Shown here in pieces: positions 39,801 through 50,496 of a stretch of DNA of 64,000 bases. The stretch's first letter is position 1. Each line of letters opens with the position of its first letter. This DNA comes from Drosophila pseudoobscura (lineage: Eukaryota; Arthropoda; Insecta; Diptera; Drosophilidae). The position numbers were made by a program, and so were the translations under genes. The stretch spans positions 48,189,869 to 48,253,868 of the forward strand of contig NC_046683.1 in the NCBI RefSeq assembly GCF_009870125.1, given 5' to 3'. The notes below the pieces were generated by a model, which saw only the letters and a program-made list of their open reading frames with translations, did not search any database and was not told the origin of the DNA.

Positions 39801-42800
39801 TCCATAACTATTATTATAATTGTTATTCTTGATTTTTATTCAATAACTGTTATTATAATTGTTATTCTTGATTTTTATTGAATAACTATTATTATAATTG
39901 TTATTCTTGATTTTTATTCCATAACTATTATTATAATTGTTATTCTTGATTTTTATTGTATAACTATTATTATAATTGTTATTCTTGATTTTTATTGAAT
40001 AACTGTTATTATAATTGTTATTCTTGATTTTTATTCAATAACTGTTATTATAATTGTTATTCTTGATTTTTATTGAATAACTATTATTATAATTGTTATT
40101 CTTGATTTTTATTGAATAACTGTTATTATAATTGTTATTCTTGATTTTTATTCAATAACTGTTATTATAATTGTTATTCTTGATTTTTATTCCATAACTA
40201 TTATTATAATTGTTATTCTTGATTTTTATTGAATAACTATTATTATAATTGTTATTCTTGATTTTTATTGAATAACTATTATTATAATTGTTATTCTTGA
40301 TTTTTATTGAATAACTATTATTATAATTGTTATTCTTGATTTTTATTGAATAACTATTATTATAATTGTTATTCTTGATTTTTATTCAATAACAGTTATT
40401 ATAATTGTTATTCTTGATTTTTATTCCATAACTATTATTATAATTGTTATTCTTGATTTTTATTGAATAACTATTATTATAATTGTTATTCTTGATTTTT
40501 ATTGAATAACTGTTATTATAATTGTTATTCTTGATTTTTATTGAATAACTATTATTATAATTGTTATTCTTGATTTTTATTGAATAACTGTTATTATAAT
40601 TGTTATTCTTGATTTTTATTCAATAACTGTTATTATAATTGTTATTCTTGATTTTTATTGAATAACTATTATTATAATTGTTATTCTTGATTTTTATTGA
40701 ATAACTGTTATTATAATTGTTATTCTTGATTTTTATTCCATAACTATTATTATAATTGTTATTCTTGATTTTTATTGAATAACTGTTATTATAATTGTTA
40801 TTCTTGATTTTTATTCAATAACTGTTATTATAATTGTTATTCTTGATTTTTATTGAATAACTATTATTATAATTGTTATTCTTGATTTTTATTGAATAAC
40901 TATTATTATAATTGTTATTCTTGATTTTTATTGAATAACTATTATTATAATTGTTATTCTTGATTTTTATTGAATAACTGTTATTATAATTGTTATTCTT
41001 GATTTTTATTCAATAACTATTATTATAATTGTTATTCTTGAACTTAATAACTATTATTTTTTAATGCCTAAAATGGCTTAAAACGGTGGAGTAGGCATAC
41101 TTTTAGGGATACCACATTAAAAGGAAGCGCGCCCTGAACTTCACCACGGCAAGGTAGGGTAGAAAGAAGCACAAACAAAAAAAGTGTATTCAATAATTTT
41201 TTAAAAGCGAAGCATTGAAAAACAATTAAAAAAGGTACCATGTCCGACTGTCAAATAGTTTAAGCTCGCAAAAAAGTTTGATGAGTCGCGTTCCATCGAG
41301 GATTTTTAGGTATTCTAATGTTTATCCCCTTTCCACCGAATTTTGAAACATTTTATCAGCATTTTTTTTACCCGCATCTGTCTCTCTCTCTCTCATGCTT
41401 CTCACAACACCAACCTGACAGGGTGCGCACATGATTAAGTAGCATGATTAAGAGAGAGACGGAGAATGAGAAGCCACCGCAAAAGTACTTATTAGTTCAT
41501 TCTGGCTATAATAATGATCCGATCTGATCCCGATTGGGCAGTAGATATGGTCACTCAGTACGATTCTGTAAGCCTAAATCGGCTAAATCGGCAATTAAAA
41601 AATGATTTTCGGTTTCCTCGTATCTCCAAAATTGTGGATGCCAAAGATTTTGAGAACTAGGCGTCAAAAAAAGACGGATAGACGAAATTCTATATATGTA
41701 GATACACATATCGATTAGGCTATCGATTGGGCGTTACACACACCCACATCCACCACAAAACTAATATATCCCTAAACTCTACGAGTAAACTAATAATTTC
41801 AAACCTTACAGTCCCAAATAGATTTTTGAGGCAGCATTTTACATGAACAAATAATTGTATCCGATAAATGGATCAACTTCCTAAAAGATTATCAAATTTT
41901 TAAAAGTTTAGTTCTGTTCTATGAGTAAAAAAAAAATTATTTTAGCCGAAAACTTAAAGAAAACTTTTTTGTATGCTGGCATTACTTCTACACCCAAAAA
42001 TATGCTATTGCCTGCTCAGATAAAAACTTTCAAAATTAATTAGCACTTTCATAGTATATTTTTGGGTATTTATAATTTCATATATGTAGGTATATATGTA
42101 TGTATAATAACTCTTCTTATAGTATATTAAATAAAAATCATAAATAGTTCATTATGTTATAATAAGAGTTTTTCAAAAATAAAAGTATAATTTTATTTGC
42201 TTTGAACCAAGTGGTTCAACCACGATTACCAAAAAATTTAGTAGTGATGAAGAAACATGGGCCGCGATATATACAGTAAGTTAAGTTTTCAACATTTATG
42301 TGCTGTTAAGTTTTCTTGGTATTGCTTATTCACATATGTACTGTAAAAACACTGTGCAGACCCTGTAAACACACTGCACAACCACTGCACATACATTTTG
42401 TACTCCGCTTATGCCTTATGCCGCACTGAAGCGGTTCTCTCGGTTTTTTCGGTTCTTTATCCCGCCTTGTTCGTCACTGCAGCGCAGCCGCAGCATCGAA
42501 GCTATTCACAAATGTCCCAGTGTTATCTCTTCATCGATGGAGAGCCACTAGTTTACGCTTGCTTACTATCCCAACGTCTTTCTTGTGTTTCATTGATAGA
42601 GCGTGATGGGCCGCAAACGTGACTATTTTCTACGGGAATTTTTCAATTTTGAGGTGGAAAGAAATGCGAGTGTGTGCAATATATGCCGGCACGTGATGAA
42701 GGGCAGCTATACGACTAACTTGAGACGCCACCTGCTCGCTGAGCATAAATCGCAGTACGACATCGCGGTCAGGGAGTGGGAAAAAAGTAAGCCCGTGGAA

Positions 42801-45006
42801 AAAACAAAACGTATATCGTTTACCTTCGCCACAACTGAAGTCAAGGAGGCATGCGTTCAGTTAGTAACAACGGGGAGAATGCCGATTGTTGCGCTGGACT
42901 CTGAGCCGTTTAAAACGCTGACAAGCCAGATCTTTTCCGGATTGGAGATGATTCCCATAACATCTAGAAATATAATGGAGCATGTGGCGGAAAAATTTGA
43001 AATTGTCAAGGCGTCCATTGTGAACGGAATGAAACTGAAATTAGTTTCCCTCAAGCTTGACATCGCATCCGGGCACGGTAGAGGCATCTTGGGAGTGAGT
43101 GCCCAGTTCTACGAGGACAAGGCGATTAAGGTAGTCACCCTGGGAGTAATCGAGCTTAACAAAGAGCACACCGGCGCCAGTCTCGGTGCTGAAACTAAGA
43201 ATATTCTGGAAGAGTTCGGTTTGACGAGAAACCAAATATATTCGGTTACGTCGGACAATGGTCGTGACGTTATAAAGTCTATTGGAATCAAGAACGAAGA
43301 CTTCGATGGTAGCTGCGATGATGTCGAAGAGGAGCTGAAGCCGCAAGTGAACATCTACTCCGTTGCATCGATCAGATGTGCTGCTCACACACTTCAACTG
43401 GCAGTTAAAGATTTTCTTAAGACTTTTGCAAATGATACACTCATCGGTAAGGCTCGCAGGCTGGTTAAAGCATTGAGGACCGTCACCTACAGGTATACTA
43501 TTATTAAACTTTGCAACGAACCCTCTCCTAGTTCTCAAATGTTTTTTAGGGCTTCAATTTCAAATGAAGGCTTGCCTCAGCCCCTTATTGACTCTCCTAC
43601 GATGTGGACTTCGACCTACGAGATGCTTGAACGCCTTCTTCTGTTGAAGAACTTTTGTGAGAACCACGGTAATGAGCTGCTTACATTTTCTGAGGCAGAT
43701 TGGACAGAAGTTAAGGTACTGGCCGAAGCATTGGAACCGATCTATTTGGCCAACCAAAAGCTGCAGACGGAGCAGCTATATCTAGGCGATTTTTACAAGA
43801 TGTGGCTAGATCTCACGTTGACAATGGCAGCCATGAAAAACCCACACAGTGCGGCATTGCGGGAGGCAATCGGGAAGAGAGAAGAGTCTTTAACATCCAA
43901 CGAATCGGTCACTTCTGCCATTTATTTGGATCCCAGGATGAGAATAATTTTGAGTAAAAATCCAATTAAGCTGATGTGTGCCAGAAATCATTTAACTACA
44001 GTTTTTAAAAAAATTTATGGTGTTGCAAAAAGAGTAAGCACGATCTATGACGATTAAGATGCACTTGTAATTTGATAAATATATTCTTCATTGCAGGATG
44101 ATCTATCACTAAGAACAAACTCACATTCGTCAGAGTCCACTGCGCCTGACTTGAAGCTTCCGTCTACAAGCCAGCTTTCGACCGCGTCGCAGAGCACTTG
44201 CTCGTCACTCAATGATTTCCTCAATTCCTTTGTTGTGGCTTCAGGCAATGAGGAATCAGACGAGGACGAGGCGCAATACGAAGTACAGCTGGCTATAAAC
44301 GAGATCAACGACTACTGTCCAAAGCCAATTGATATCAACCAAAATATTATGAGTTATTGGGAGGAGAAAAAGTTCATATATCCCTGCTTATATCAATTGG
44401 CAAAGGTTATTCATTGTGTTCCGGCAACACGAGTCAGCGTCGAAAGGACATTTTCGGCACTGAAACTTGACCTATCCGACTTGCGACGTCATTTGTCCGA
44501 AAATGCAGTCAAACAAATTATTTTTTTAAGACTGAACACATCATAAAGAAATGCAAAACTCCATTTACTATATCACACTCTACCGCGCACTCGGCGAAAG
44601 CCCTTCGTTGCCAGGCCTCACTCAACCCAGCAATAAACCAATGAAACATCAAACAGAGTTTGTTTTTCAAATATAGGATATGCTTTTTTCGCTTACCACC
44701 ATCTCGTTTGGCCAGACGTAGGGTCTGCGCTCGATTATTCAGCACCGAAGCTCTTTGGGCTTGGTACAGGGCCAGCTGGAATACCTTTAAAGCCTCATCG
44801 AAACTGCCCTTTTCCGTTAGTAGAACCCCTTGCAGCTCCAGCTCCCTGGAAGATCTCACAGCCTCCGTGTCGGGCTCCACATCTGCCAGCTCCGACTCAG
44901 ACGGCACGGAGACACTCTGCTGGGTGCTGCTCAGCTCCAGGGGATTGAAGATGGACTCCAGCACCTGGCGATCGTGTGAACTGAGCTTGAGATTAACCTG
45001 CGGCAT
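35856..45006 (-). CDS. TTC36: TTC36 homologue (tetratricopeptide repeat protein 36), split by an 8.5-kb intron
   Basis: Coding exons: 45006-44697 (310 nt), 36168-35993 (176 nt), 35927-35856 (72 nt); total 558 nt, 185 residues, against about 189 in human TTC36. The donors are GTAAGC and GTATGA, the acceptors TTATTTTCAG and GTTGCCAG; phases 1 and 0. Exon 1 has HDRQVLESIFNPLE, a signature of this family's N-terminus, then the first TPR (ELELQGVLLTEKGSFDEAL.. NNRAQTLRLAKRDG). Exon 2 continues EALDDLNKALEMA, KCHAHCQRGVLYRKL and NLDAARSDFEAAAQLG. Exon 3 gives LVEINPFAALCNQML, again family-typical. Intron 1 (44696-36169) contains the 39-bp array, DINE-1-like fragments and an antisense hAT transposase gene; splice sites and frame are intact, so the gene looks functional. 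TTC36 has been linked to stabilising a tyrosine-catabolic enzyme in mammals; whether that holds in flies is unknown. Confidence 0.9.
36242..36730 (+). mobile_element. DINE-1/INE-1-like Helitron fragment, left of the array
   Basis: Shows the DINE-1 landmarks in plus orientation: ACTCGGTCAAAATGAGTA, GGAGTATATTAGATTAGTGG, ATCGTATCATTATTACAGCC, TCGCTCTGTTTCTCCCTAAC, then two consecutive copies of a unit beginning AAAGCTAGAG and containing TATCCACACT, TTCAAAATTTCGCC or its variant, and GTGGCA(T/C)C(C/T)AC. The second copy (about 36600-36710) is diverged from the first (36465-36590). It runs into the AT-repeat and the array. Confidence 0.65.
36794..36878. repeat. 85-bp perfect-arm palindrome at the start of the array
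   Basis: Left arm 36794-36822 (TCAAGATTAACTATTATTAT..) and right arm 36850-36878 (..ATAATAGTTAATCTTGA) are exact inverted copies of 29 bp. The 27-bp centre is a TA run that is itself self-complementary. The left arm is one array unit in the array's orientation; the right arm is a unit turned round. Confidence 0.9.
36869..41040. repeat. Tandem array of about 107 copies of a 39-bp AT-rich unit
   Basis: The unit contains GAATAACT, ATTATTATAATTG and TTATTCTTGATTTTTATT; it is about 85% A+T. The motif TCTTGA first occurs at 36902 and last at 41036: 4134 bp, exactly 106 x 39, and an internal check at 38969 (53 x 39) also fits, so there is no net indel. Units differ at few sites: GAATAACT, CAATAACT or CCATAACT, and A or G after ACT; CCATAACT is always followed by A. 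Rare variants recur at multiples of 39: GTTTTTC at 37131 and 37326 (5 units), ATTCTAATT at 38281/38866 units (15 units), GTATAACT at 39139 and 39958 (21 units). Each unit carries AATAAC..GTTATT, able to fold back. It has no spacers, so it is not a CRISPR. Confidence 0.97.
41046..41370. other. Right junction of the array, AT-rich, no gene
   Basis: The array breaks off at 41040 with TTATTCTTGAACTTAATAAC. The following 300 bp is unique-looking and contains CACCACGGCAAGGTAGG at 41141, which resembles CGCCACGGCAAGGCCGT at 8280, so part of it may belong to the same dispersed repeat. Confidence 0.5.
41370..41770 (-). mobile_element. DINE-1-like fragment right of the array, inverted relative to the left one
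   Basis: Read on the minus strand from 41755: TGGATGTGGGTGTGTGTAAC, AATCGATAGCC, CGCCTAGTTCTCAAA, TTGGCATCCACAATTTTGGA, GACCATATCTACT, CAGATCGGATCATTATTATA and GCCAGAATGAA. These match landmarks of the left fragment and of Drosophila DINE-1. 41378-41475 also matches 8590-8690. Confidence 0.6.
41771..42605. other. AT-rich DNA upstream of the hAT transposase
   Basis: No gene seen. It should hold the left end and promoter of the hAT element, but I could not find a terminal inverted repeat matching the right side. A short dyad GAACCA-AG-TGGTTC is at about 42204. TTCATTGATAG at 42591 could be an acceptor for a 5'-UTR intron just before the ATG at 42606. Confidence 0.45.
42606..44546 (+). CDS. hAT-superfamily transposase with BED zinc finger, apparently intact
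   Basis: Exons 42606-44033 and 44097-44546, joined in phase 0 by an intron GTAAGC..TTCATTGCAG, give 625 residues. A second possible intron of 57 nt (43493-43549, GTATAC..TTTTTTAG, phase 2, no stops) would give 606. N-terminal BED finger: C24, C27, H42, H47. A probable first catalytic Asp is D152 (LKLDIASG), the second D217 (SVTSDNG). The conserved CAAHTLQLAVKD follows, and the C-terminal dimerisation block has YWEEKK, ATRVSVERTFSALK (catalytic Glu) and LRRHLSENAVKQIIFLRL. All three acidic residues and the finger are present and there are no stops. It lies antisense in intron 1 of TTC36, 150 bp from its exon 1 donor. Without visible inverted repeats it may be a recent element with diverged ends or a transposase-derived gene. 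Confidence 0.85.
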
Positions 45007-45056
45007 TGCTATCTGGCTAACTGCCTATCTGGCGTGGTCTACTGAGTAACTATAAA

Positions 45057-48000
45057 GAGACTAAAGCTAGAATCTAAAATCGAAACACCAGCAAGTGGGG
45101 GGAATCTTAAGTCGAATGCAAATCAGGCTACCCAACCAGTTCAGGCCCACAGAGAGAGAGAGATAGAGAGAGAGAGCCCCGCTTGAAAAGATCTTGGTTA
45201 TATAAAAAAAACGTTTTGTTTTTATTTTTCTGGTTTTGTTTTTTTTGTTGTTGTTTTCTTTATGTATATGTAAATACCAAGGACAATATCATTTGTTTTT
45301 CACTTTGTTTTTGCAATAATTTAATTAATAATATAATAATATTAAATCAGCGCTTTCCTCAAACATTTCCATATCCATTTTCATGTTCTGTTTCAGTTTT
45401 CCTCTTTATATATATCCGCTATGCTAATGCGTTTACATTTGGTTTTAATTTTGATAAATACAATTATTATTAATGCTTCAATAAATTGTTGTTGTTCGCT
45501 TTAAATGTTTAACTTTATGCTGGTTTTTGTTTTTTGTTTTTTCAAAAAATTCTCCTTTACAATATACACAACTGAAATACTTTTAACAATGGATTTTCTT
45601 TCTAGCACTATGCTCTAGTTTAGCTCGATCTTTTGCGTAATGCCTGGTGTTTTCTTTCCTAATTCTCAGTTTTTTTTGTTTTTGTTTTTTTTCGGATGGG
45701 GATAAAGAGATTAGATCAGATCAGATTAGAGATTCAACATAAATAAAAGGAATTTTCGGTACATCTGGGGGTTGCTGTCTCGCAAGCAAAGCAAATTGGC
45801 TCTAGAAACCACTTTTTGTAGGTGCAGGTTCGGTTCGGTTAAAGAAAGAAATTCAAATTGTACATATACCATATATAAATATATGTTCTTTTGCTATGAG
45901 AATTTGACTATATGTTTTTGTATTTGGTTTTGTGGTTCAGTGGTTCATACGGTGCTTTGTTCTTGTGTTCTTTTCTTTACTTTTCTTTACTTTTCCTAAA
46001 TTTTCTTTTGCTTTTTCTTGATATATGTATGTATGATAAAAAATATAAAAGTGAGCATTGAAATTTACCTTCATTCGTTCCGTTCTTCTTCCTATATGTA
46101 TATATATATATATCTAGGTATATATATATATATGTATATATATGTATATATATATTACAAGTCAGTGTTTGTTTGTGTTTGTCGTGTCTATATAGCAGAT
46201 ACAGATATATAACCATTTCTTGTTATGTACTAGGTGGCACAGTTTGTTTTTTGTTGTAGTTTTAGTTGGTTGTTTGTTGTTGGTTTTTATGGTCTGGTCT
46301 GAATGAATAAGGGGGTTGTCTGTAAGGGGGAGATCAACTCAAAAGCGAGACCTGGAAATAATAAGAGATCTTGTCTATCTGTTCAATATACACAGTTATA
46401 CGTTTACATATACATATATATTTATCGATATATCTACAAGTTGGATTATCTCTGATTAAAAGTCTAGCTCAATCTTTATTTTACAACTGGTTTGCTTCGG
46501 CTGAGGCTCTGCTAATCGGTAATACAGTTATCCATATCGACTAGAATCCATATTAACTATCGGCTATTGCTATTTATTTTACGATATTTAAGTGGTACAT
46601 GGTTGTTTGTGGTTTGTGGCTTCTTTCTATTACATACATACATTTATAGTACGTTTTCGCATGGTATTTATAAGCTTTCGTTTCTTCTTCCGATTCCGAT
46701 TTCGATTCTGATTCCGATATTCCGATTTTCTGTTGCTGTTTCTGTTTGGTGTTGGTTGAATGAGTTTAAATGCCGTTTACCCTTTTATAAGCATAGCATA
46801 TAGATAGCCTTTTTGTTGTTGTTTTGTAATCGTATTCCTATATAGTAAGTACCTACTATACATATACTGTTGTATATAGTTTGCTTCATCGGTGTGTGTT
46901 TGTGTGTAACTGTGTGTGTGTGTGTGGGGGGGGGGGTGTGTGTGTGAGGGTGTTGAAGTTGAAATTGAAATTGTATTTGAATTTTACATAAATTGAAATT
47001 GTTTTTTGGTGGCTTTGCTTAAAATTGCTTCTCATTGTCGTTTACAATTTAGATATAGTTTAGCATTCTATAAATACGATATATGTATAGTATGTGTTAT
47101 GTTTAGCATGTATTTCATGTATATATTATGTTAGTTAGATATTTATCTGATAGTTTCAAAGTTAGGTAAGCCTTGTCTTCGGAATCTATCGCAATATACA
47201 GAGGCGTCCGTCCGTCCGGCCTGTCAGGGGTAATTAATCCGTTAATCCGCTGATACATACACATACATTCCCCGCTCGGACATCGTAAACTGAGTGTTTT
47301 GTGTGTTTATAAATTTTGGAAAATTCAATTTGTAATTTGTATTTGTAATTAGATTTTTGTTTGTCTTTTATGTGGTAGAATCACTAACAATAAGTAACAG
47401 CATAAGCTTGTTTTTTGTTTCGAATTTTCATCATTTTCATCGTTTTCATGTATGTAGCTAAAAATGTACATAACTAATATACAGTAAAGCGTTTAATTAC
47501 ATAATAGTCAACAAAAGTACAAGTACAATATCTCGTTAACGATTCAATTTCTCAATTTGTTTAATAAATATTCTGTGGTTTTATTTTTTTCTTTGTTTAG
47601 CTTTTTTTTGCTTTCCATACAGACACGTACATACATACATACATACATAGAGAGTTAATAAGAGAGAGAGAGAGAGAGAGAGCTTAGCAGAGAAATGGAT
47701 TCTGTTAGTTTCGTAATGGAGAAAACAAGCCATACTATAACTATATATGTTTATTGTACGAGTATATCTCTAGACACAAAGTTAAGCTGTTGTTGCGGGA
47801 CTTGGACTTGGACCTGGACTTGGGTGTCGAACAAGTTGCTCTACGTACGTAAGACATGCAAAAGTTTCACTTGAATCCAAACACTATCACACACAACGAA
47901 CGAAATCAACAACAAATCAATTGCCAAAACGATGACTGACCAAGTGATTGAACGATTGAGTGAGTGACAGATATACATAGGTGGATCGGTACACCGGTAG

Positions 48001-48057
48001 ATCGGCTCATCGATCCATAGAGAGAGCGAAAAATAGCTTTGTTTTCTATTAAAAAGG

Positions 48058-48088
<31 letters not shown>

Positions 48089-50496
48089 GCTAATATTTTA
48101 CAGAATATATATGAAGTTTCTGGTTGTTGCACAATCAGTTGTTAGGTCGTGCCCTGGTTTTTGTTCTTCTTTAAGATTTGGTTTTTATTCTTTTACTCTT
48201 TTATTCTTTTATTTTTTATTTGCTCGTGATCGCGCCCTGTCGGCCCGGCTCTTCATTCTTCAACATCGTTTAACTTTTACTTAATGCCAATCAACCTCAA
48301 ATTCTAAGCGTTCGTTTTAGTTTTTCTCTACAGCGTAAATGTTATTGGTAGCTCTCCTAGTGGTAGAATAGCGTAGCTCCTTCCCTTTGTAGTTTCATAA
48401 TTCGTTTACCATTTTTTGGGGCTCTGGGTTGGGGTTGGAGTTTGGATTGGGATTGGGGCTGGTGTTGTGATTCGGAATCGGGGATTGGCTTGGGATCGGG
48501 CTGGTTAGTAAGGGTGTGGTGTGGTGTGGTGTGAGGGATATACATAATCTTACTAAGTTTGTGAAGGGGAATACAATTTTGCAGCTGGTTTTTTCTGGTG
48601 TTGATTTAACATTTAACAAACATTCAAAAATTGTGCAGTGTGCAGTTTAAGTTGTACTAATAACAGGGATATCTCGGCAGTGCTGTCAAGTCGATCGGAT
48701 GATCGCTCAAAGAGGGGCACAGAATGTATGGATGCTTTATAAGTTTCGTTCAATCTCATCCATTCTTTTCGATCAACTCTACAACACTGCAGGAATATTG
48801 TTTGATATTTTGGATAAATTTCAAAATTTTTTTGTATGCGCTTCTCTGGCTAAGTTTTTCGAGTGGGTGTCAGTGTGCTGTGTTCGTGTGTGTTTGTGTG
48901 TGTGTGTGTGGTTATGGGCGTGGCCTCTGCTTGTGGGTATCTTGTCTTGAATATATTTACTTTTGTTAATTTTTACATGACTTGCGATTTAGCTTTAAGA
49001 TTATCTTTAATTTTTACAAATTATCTTTTGCTTAGGTGGGCTCTTATTTGTTTGTTCTTGAGTGTTTTGTGGCTGTGAATTATATATTGCTGCTTGAATT
49101 CTATAAAAAATTTGGCAATATGCATGCGTATGCGTATGTGTGTTCAGTGTGTGTGTGAATACTAGTGCTTATGTGTGTGTTCAGTGTGTGTGTCTGCTGG
49201 TGTCCGTGAGAGTGTAACAAAAGCTTTTTTGTGGCTTATTCTTTTTACATTTACAGTGTCTTCGGCTGTTTTTCATTTCCTAATTTGTTTCTCTGCATCG
49301 TCTTCTTTTTGCTTACTGCTTAGTGGATTCTTTAGATACGTTAATTGTTATTATTTTTGGTTTTCTTTTTAACATTTGTAAGCTCTTGGTTTTCTTAATG
49401 TATGCCATATTTTGCTGTTGCATTCTCTTCTGGGGGCTGTTCTGTTTTGTCTGTAGGTTTCCCGTCGAACAACTTCTCCTACAGTAATATCGTGGAAATA
49501 AACTCTTTTCTGCCAGTTTATCAGTTTAAACATAATGCCCGTAATGTCTAACCATTTAAACTACTTTGCTCGATTGTTAATCAATAGTAATAATAATCAT
49601 ACAATAATATGTTTACACAGATTTACACATTTCGACTAGCGCGTGGTACGTGGTACGTGGTTCGAGAGAGTTTCGTCTTAGGATTTCTAGGTTATGTTCT
49701 GCTCGGTTCTGGTTAGGTTCTTGACTGGTTAATCTAGTTTGGGGATCGGTTGGTTTTTTTTTGTTGATTTCTACTTGCTGCCTCGCGGGTGGGGGCAGGC
49801 CATATAATTGTTTTGGGGACTTAAATAGGAGGCTAGTGGAGTGAGTGGAGAAAGCAAGGGAGATGCTCTGGGCTTTTATCGGTATTTTTTTGTATACTAT
49901 ATGATTTTTTTCTTTTTTTCTGTCTTTTTTCTTTGGCAGTGTTGAAATTTTACTTTTGATATTTGTTAAAATAAAAAATAAAATAATATAAAAAACAATT
50001 ATATGGAATATTCAAAGGTTGGATTTACTCAAAAGTTTTCAACCCAAAATTTTGGTCTTCATTCGGGATATTTTTTGTATTTTTTTTTTTTAGAGCATCT
50101 CTTTAGCTACAACAAAACAACACGACATGGAAATTCTCTATGGGAATAGCTGGGGAAGGTGGGACTGGTGGTGTTGTGACTGGGGCTGGGTGAGAGGCTC
50201 ATTGCAACAACATTTAATTAAAAATGTATTCTATATTCCACATATACGTTTACAGCATTTTCCAGGGGATAAAAGTATACACATGTACGTAACCAAATTT
50301 GTATCTTTTGTCAAGCGCGTTTTGTTCAGTGTAGTAGGAGGCGTGCATGAGGGGCGGGGGGAGAGACTCTGTTCTGTTTGGGTCGGAATTAGTTAGCACA
50401 ACTAAACTGTTGACTGGTTGAATTGCTGTTCTTTAGTTTGAAAGAATGTTCCCAAAAACTTGTTGCTCCAATTGCATTTTTCAGTTTCGACTTTTT
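45057..50496 (-). other. AT-rich stretch between TTC36 and the dysc coding end, probable long dysc 3' UTR
   Basis: No coding sequence supported. It is downstream of the dysc stop on the minus strand and ends at a minus-strand AATAAA at 45226-45221, just before the GA-rich tract (45152-45176) at the TTC36 promoter. Contains TA runs at 46100-46155, a GT/G-run microsatellite at 46913-46945 and GA at 47660-47683. Extended 3' UTRs are common in neuronal Drosophila genes; whether this whole 5.3 kb is transcribed is inference. Confidence 0.4.

Noticed and set aside
36869-41040. CRISPR-like tandem repeats
   Set aside because: Units are directly adjacent with no unique spacers, and the host is a eukaryote; it is a satellite.
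42240-44690. Terminal inverted repeats for the hAT element
   Set aside because: Scanned both flanks for CAG-type or other matching ends and an 8-bp duplication; only weak GATATA..AGTAA similarity, not enough to claim.
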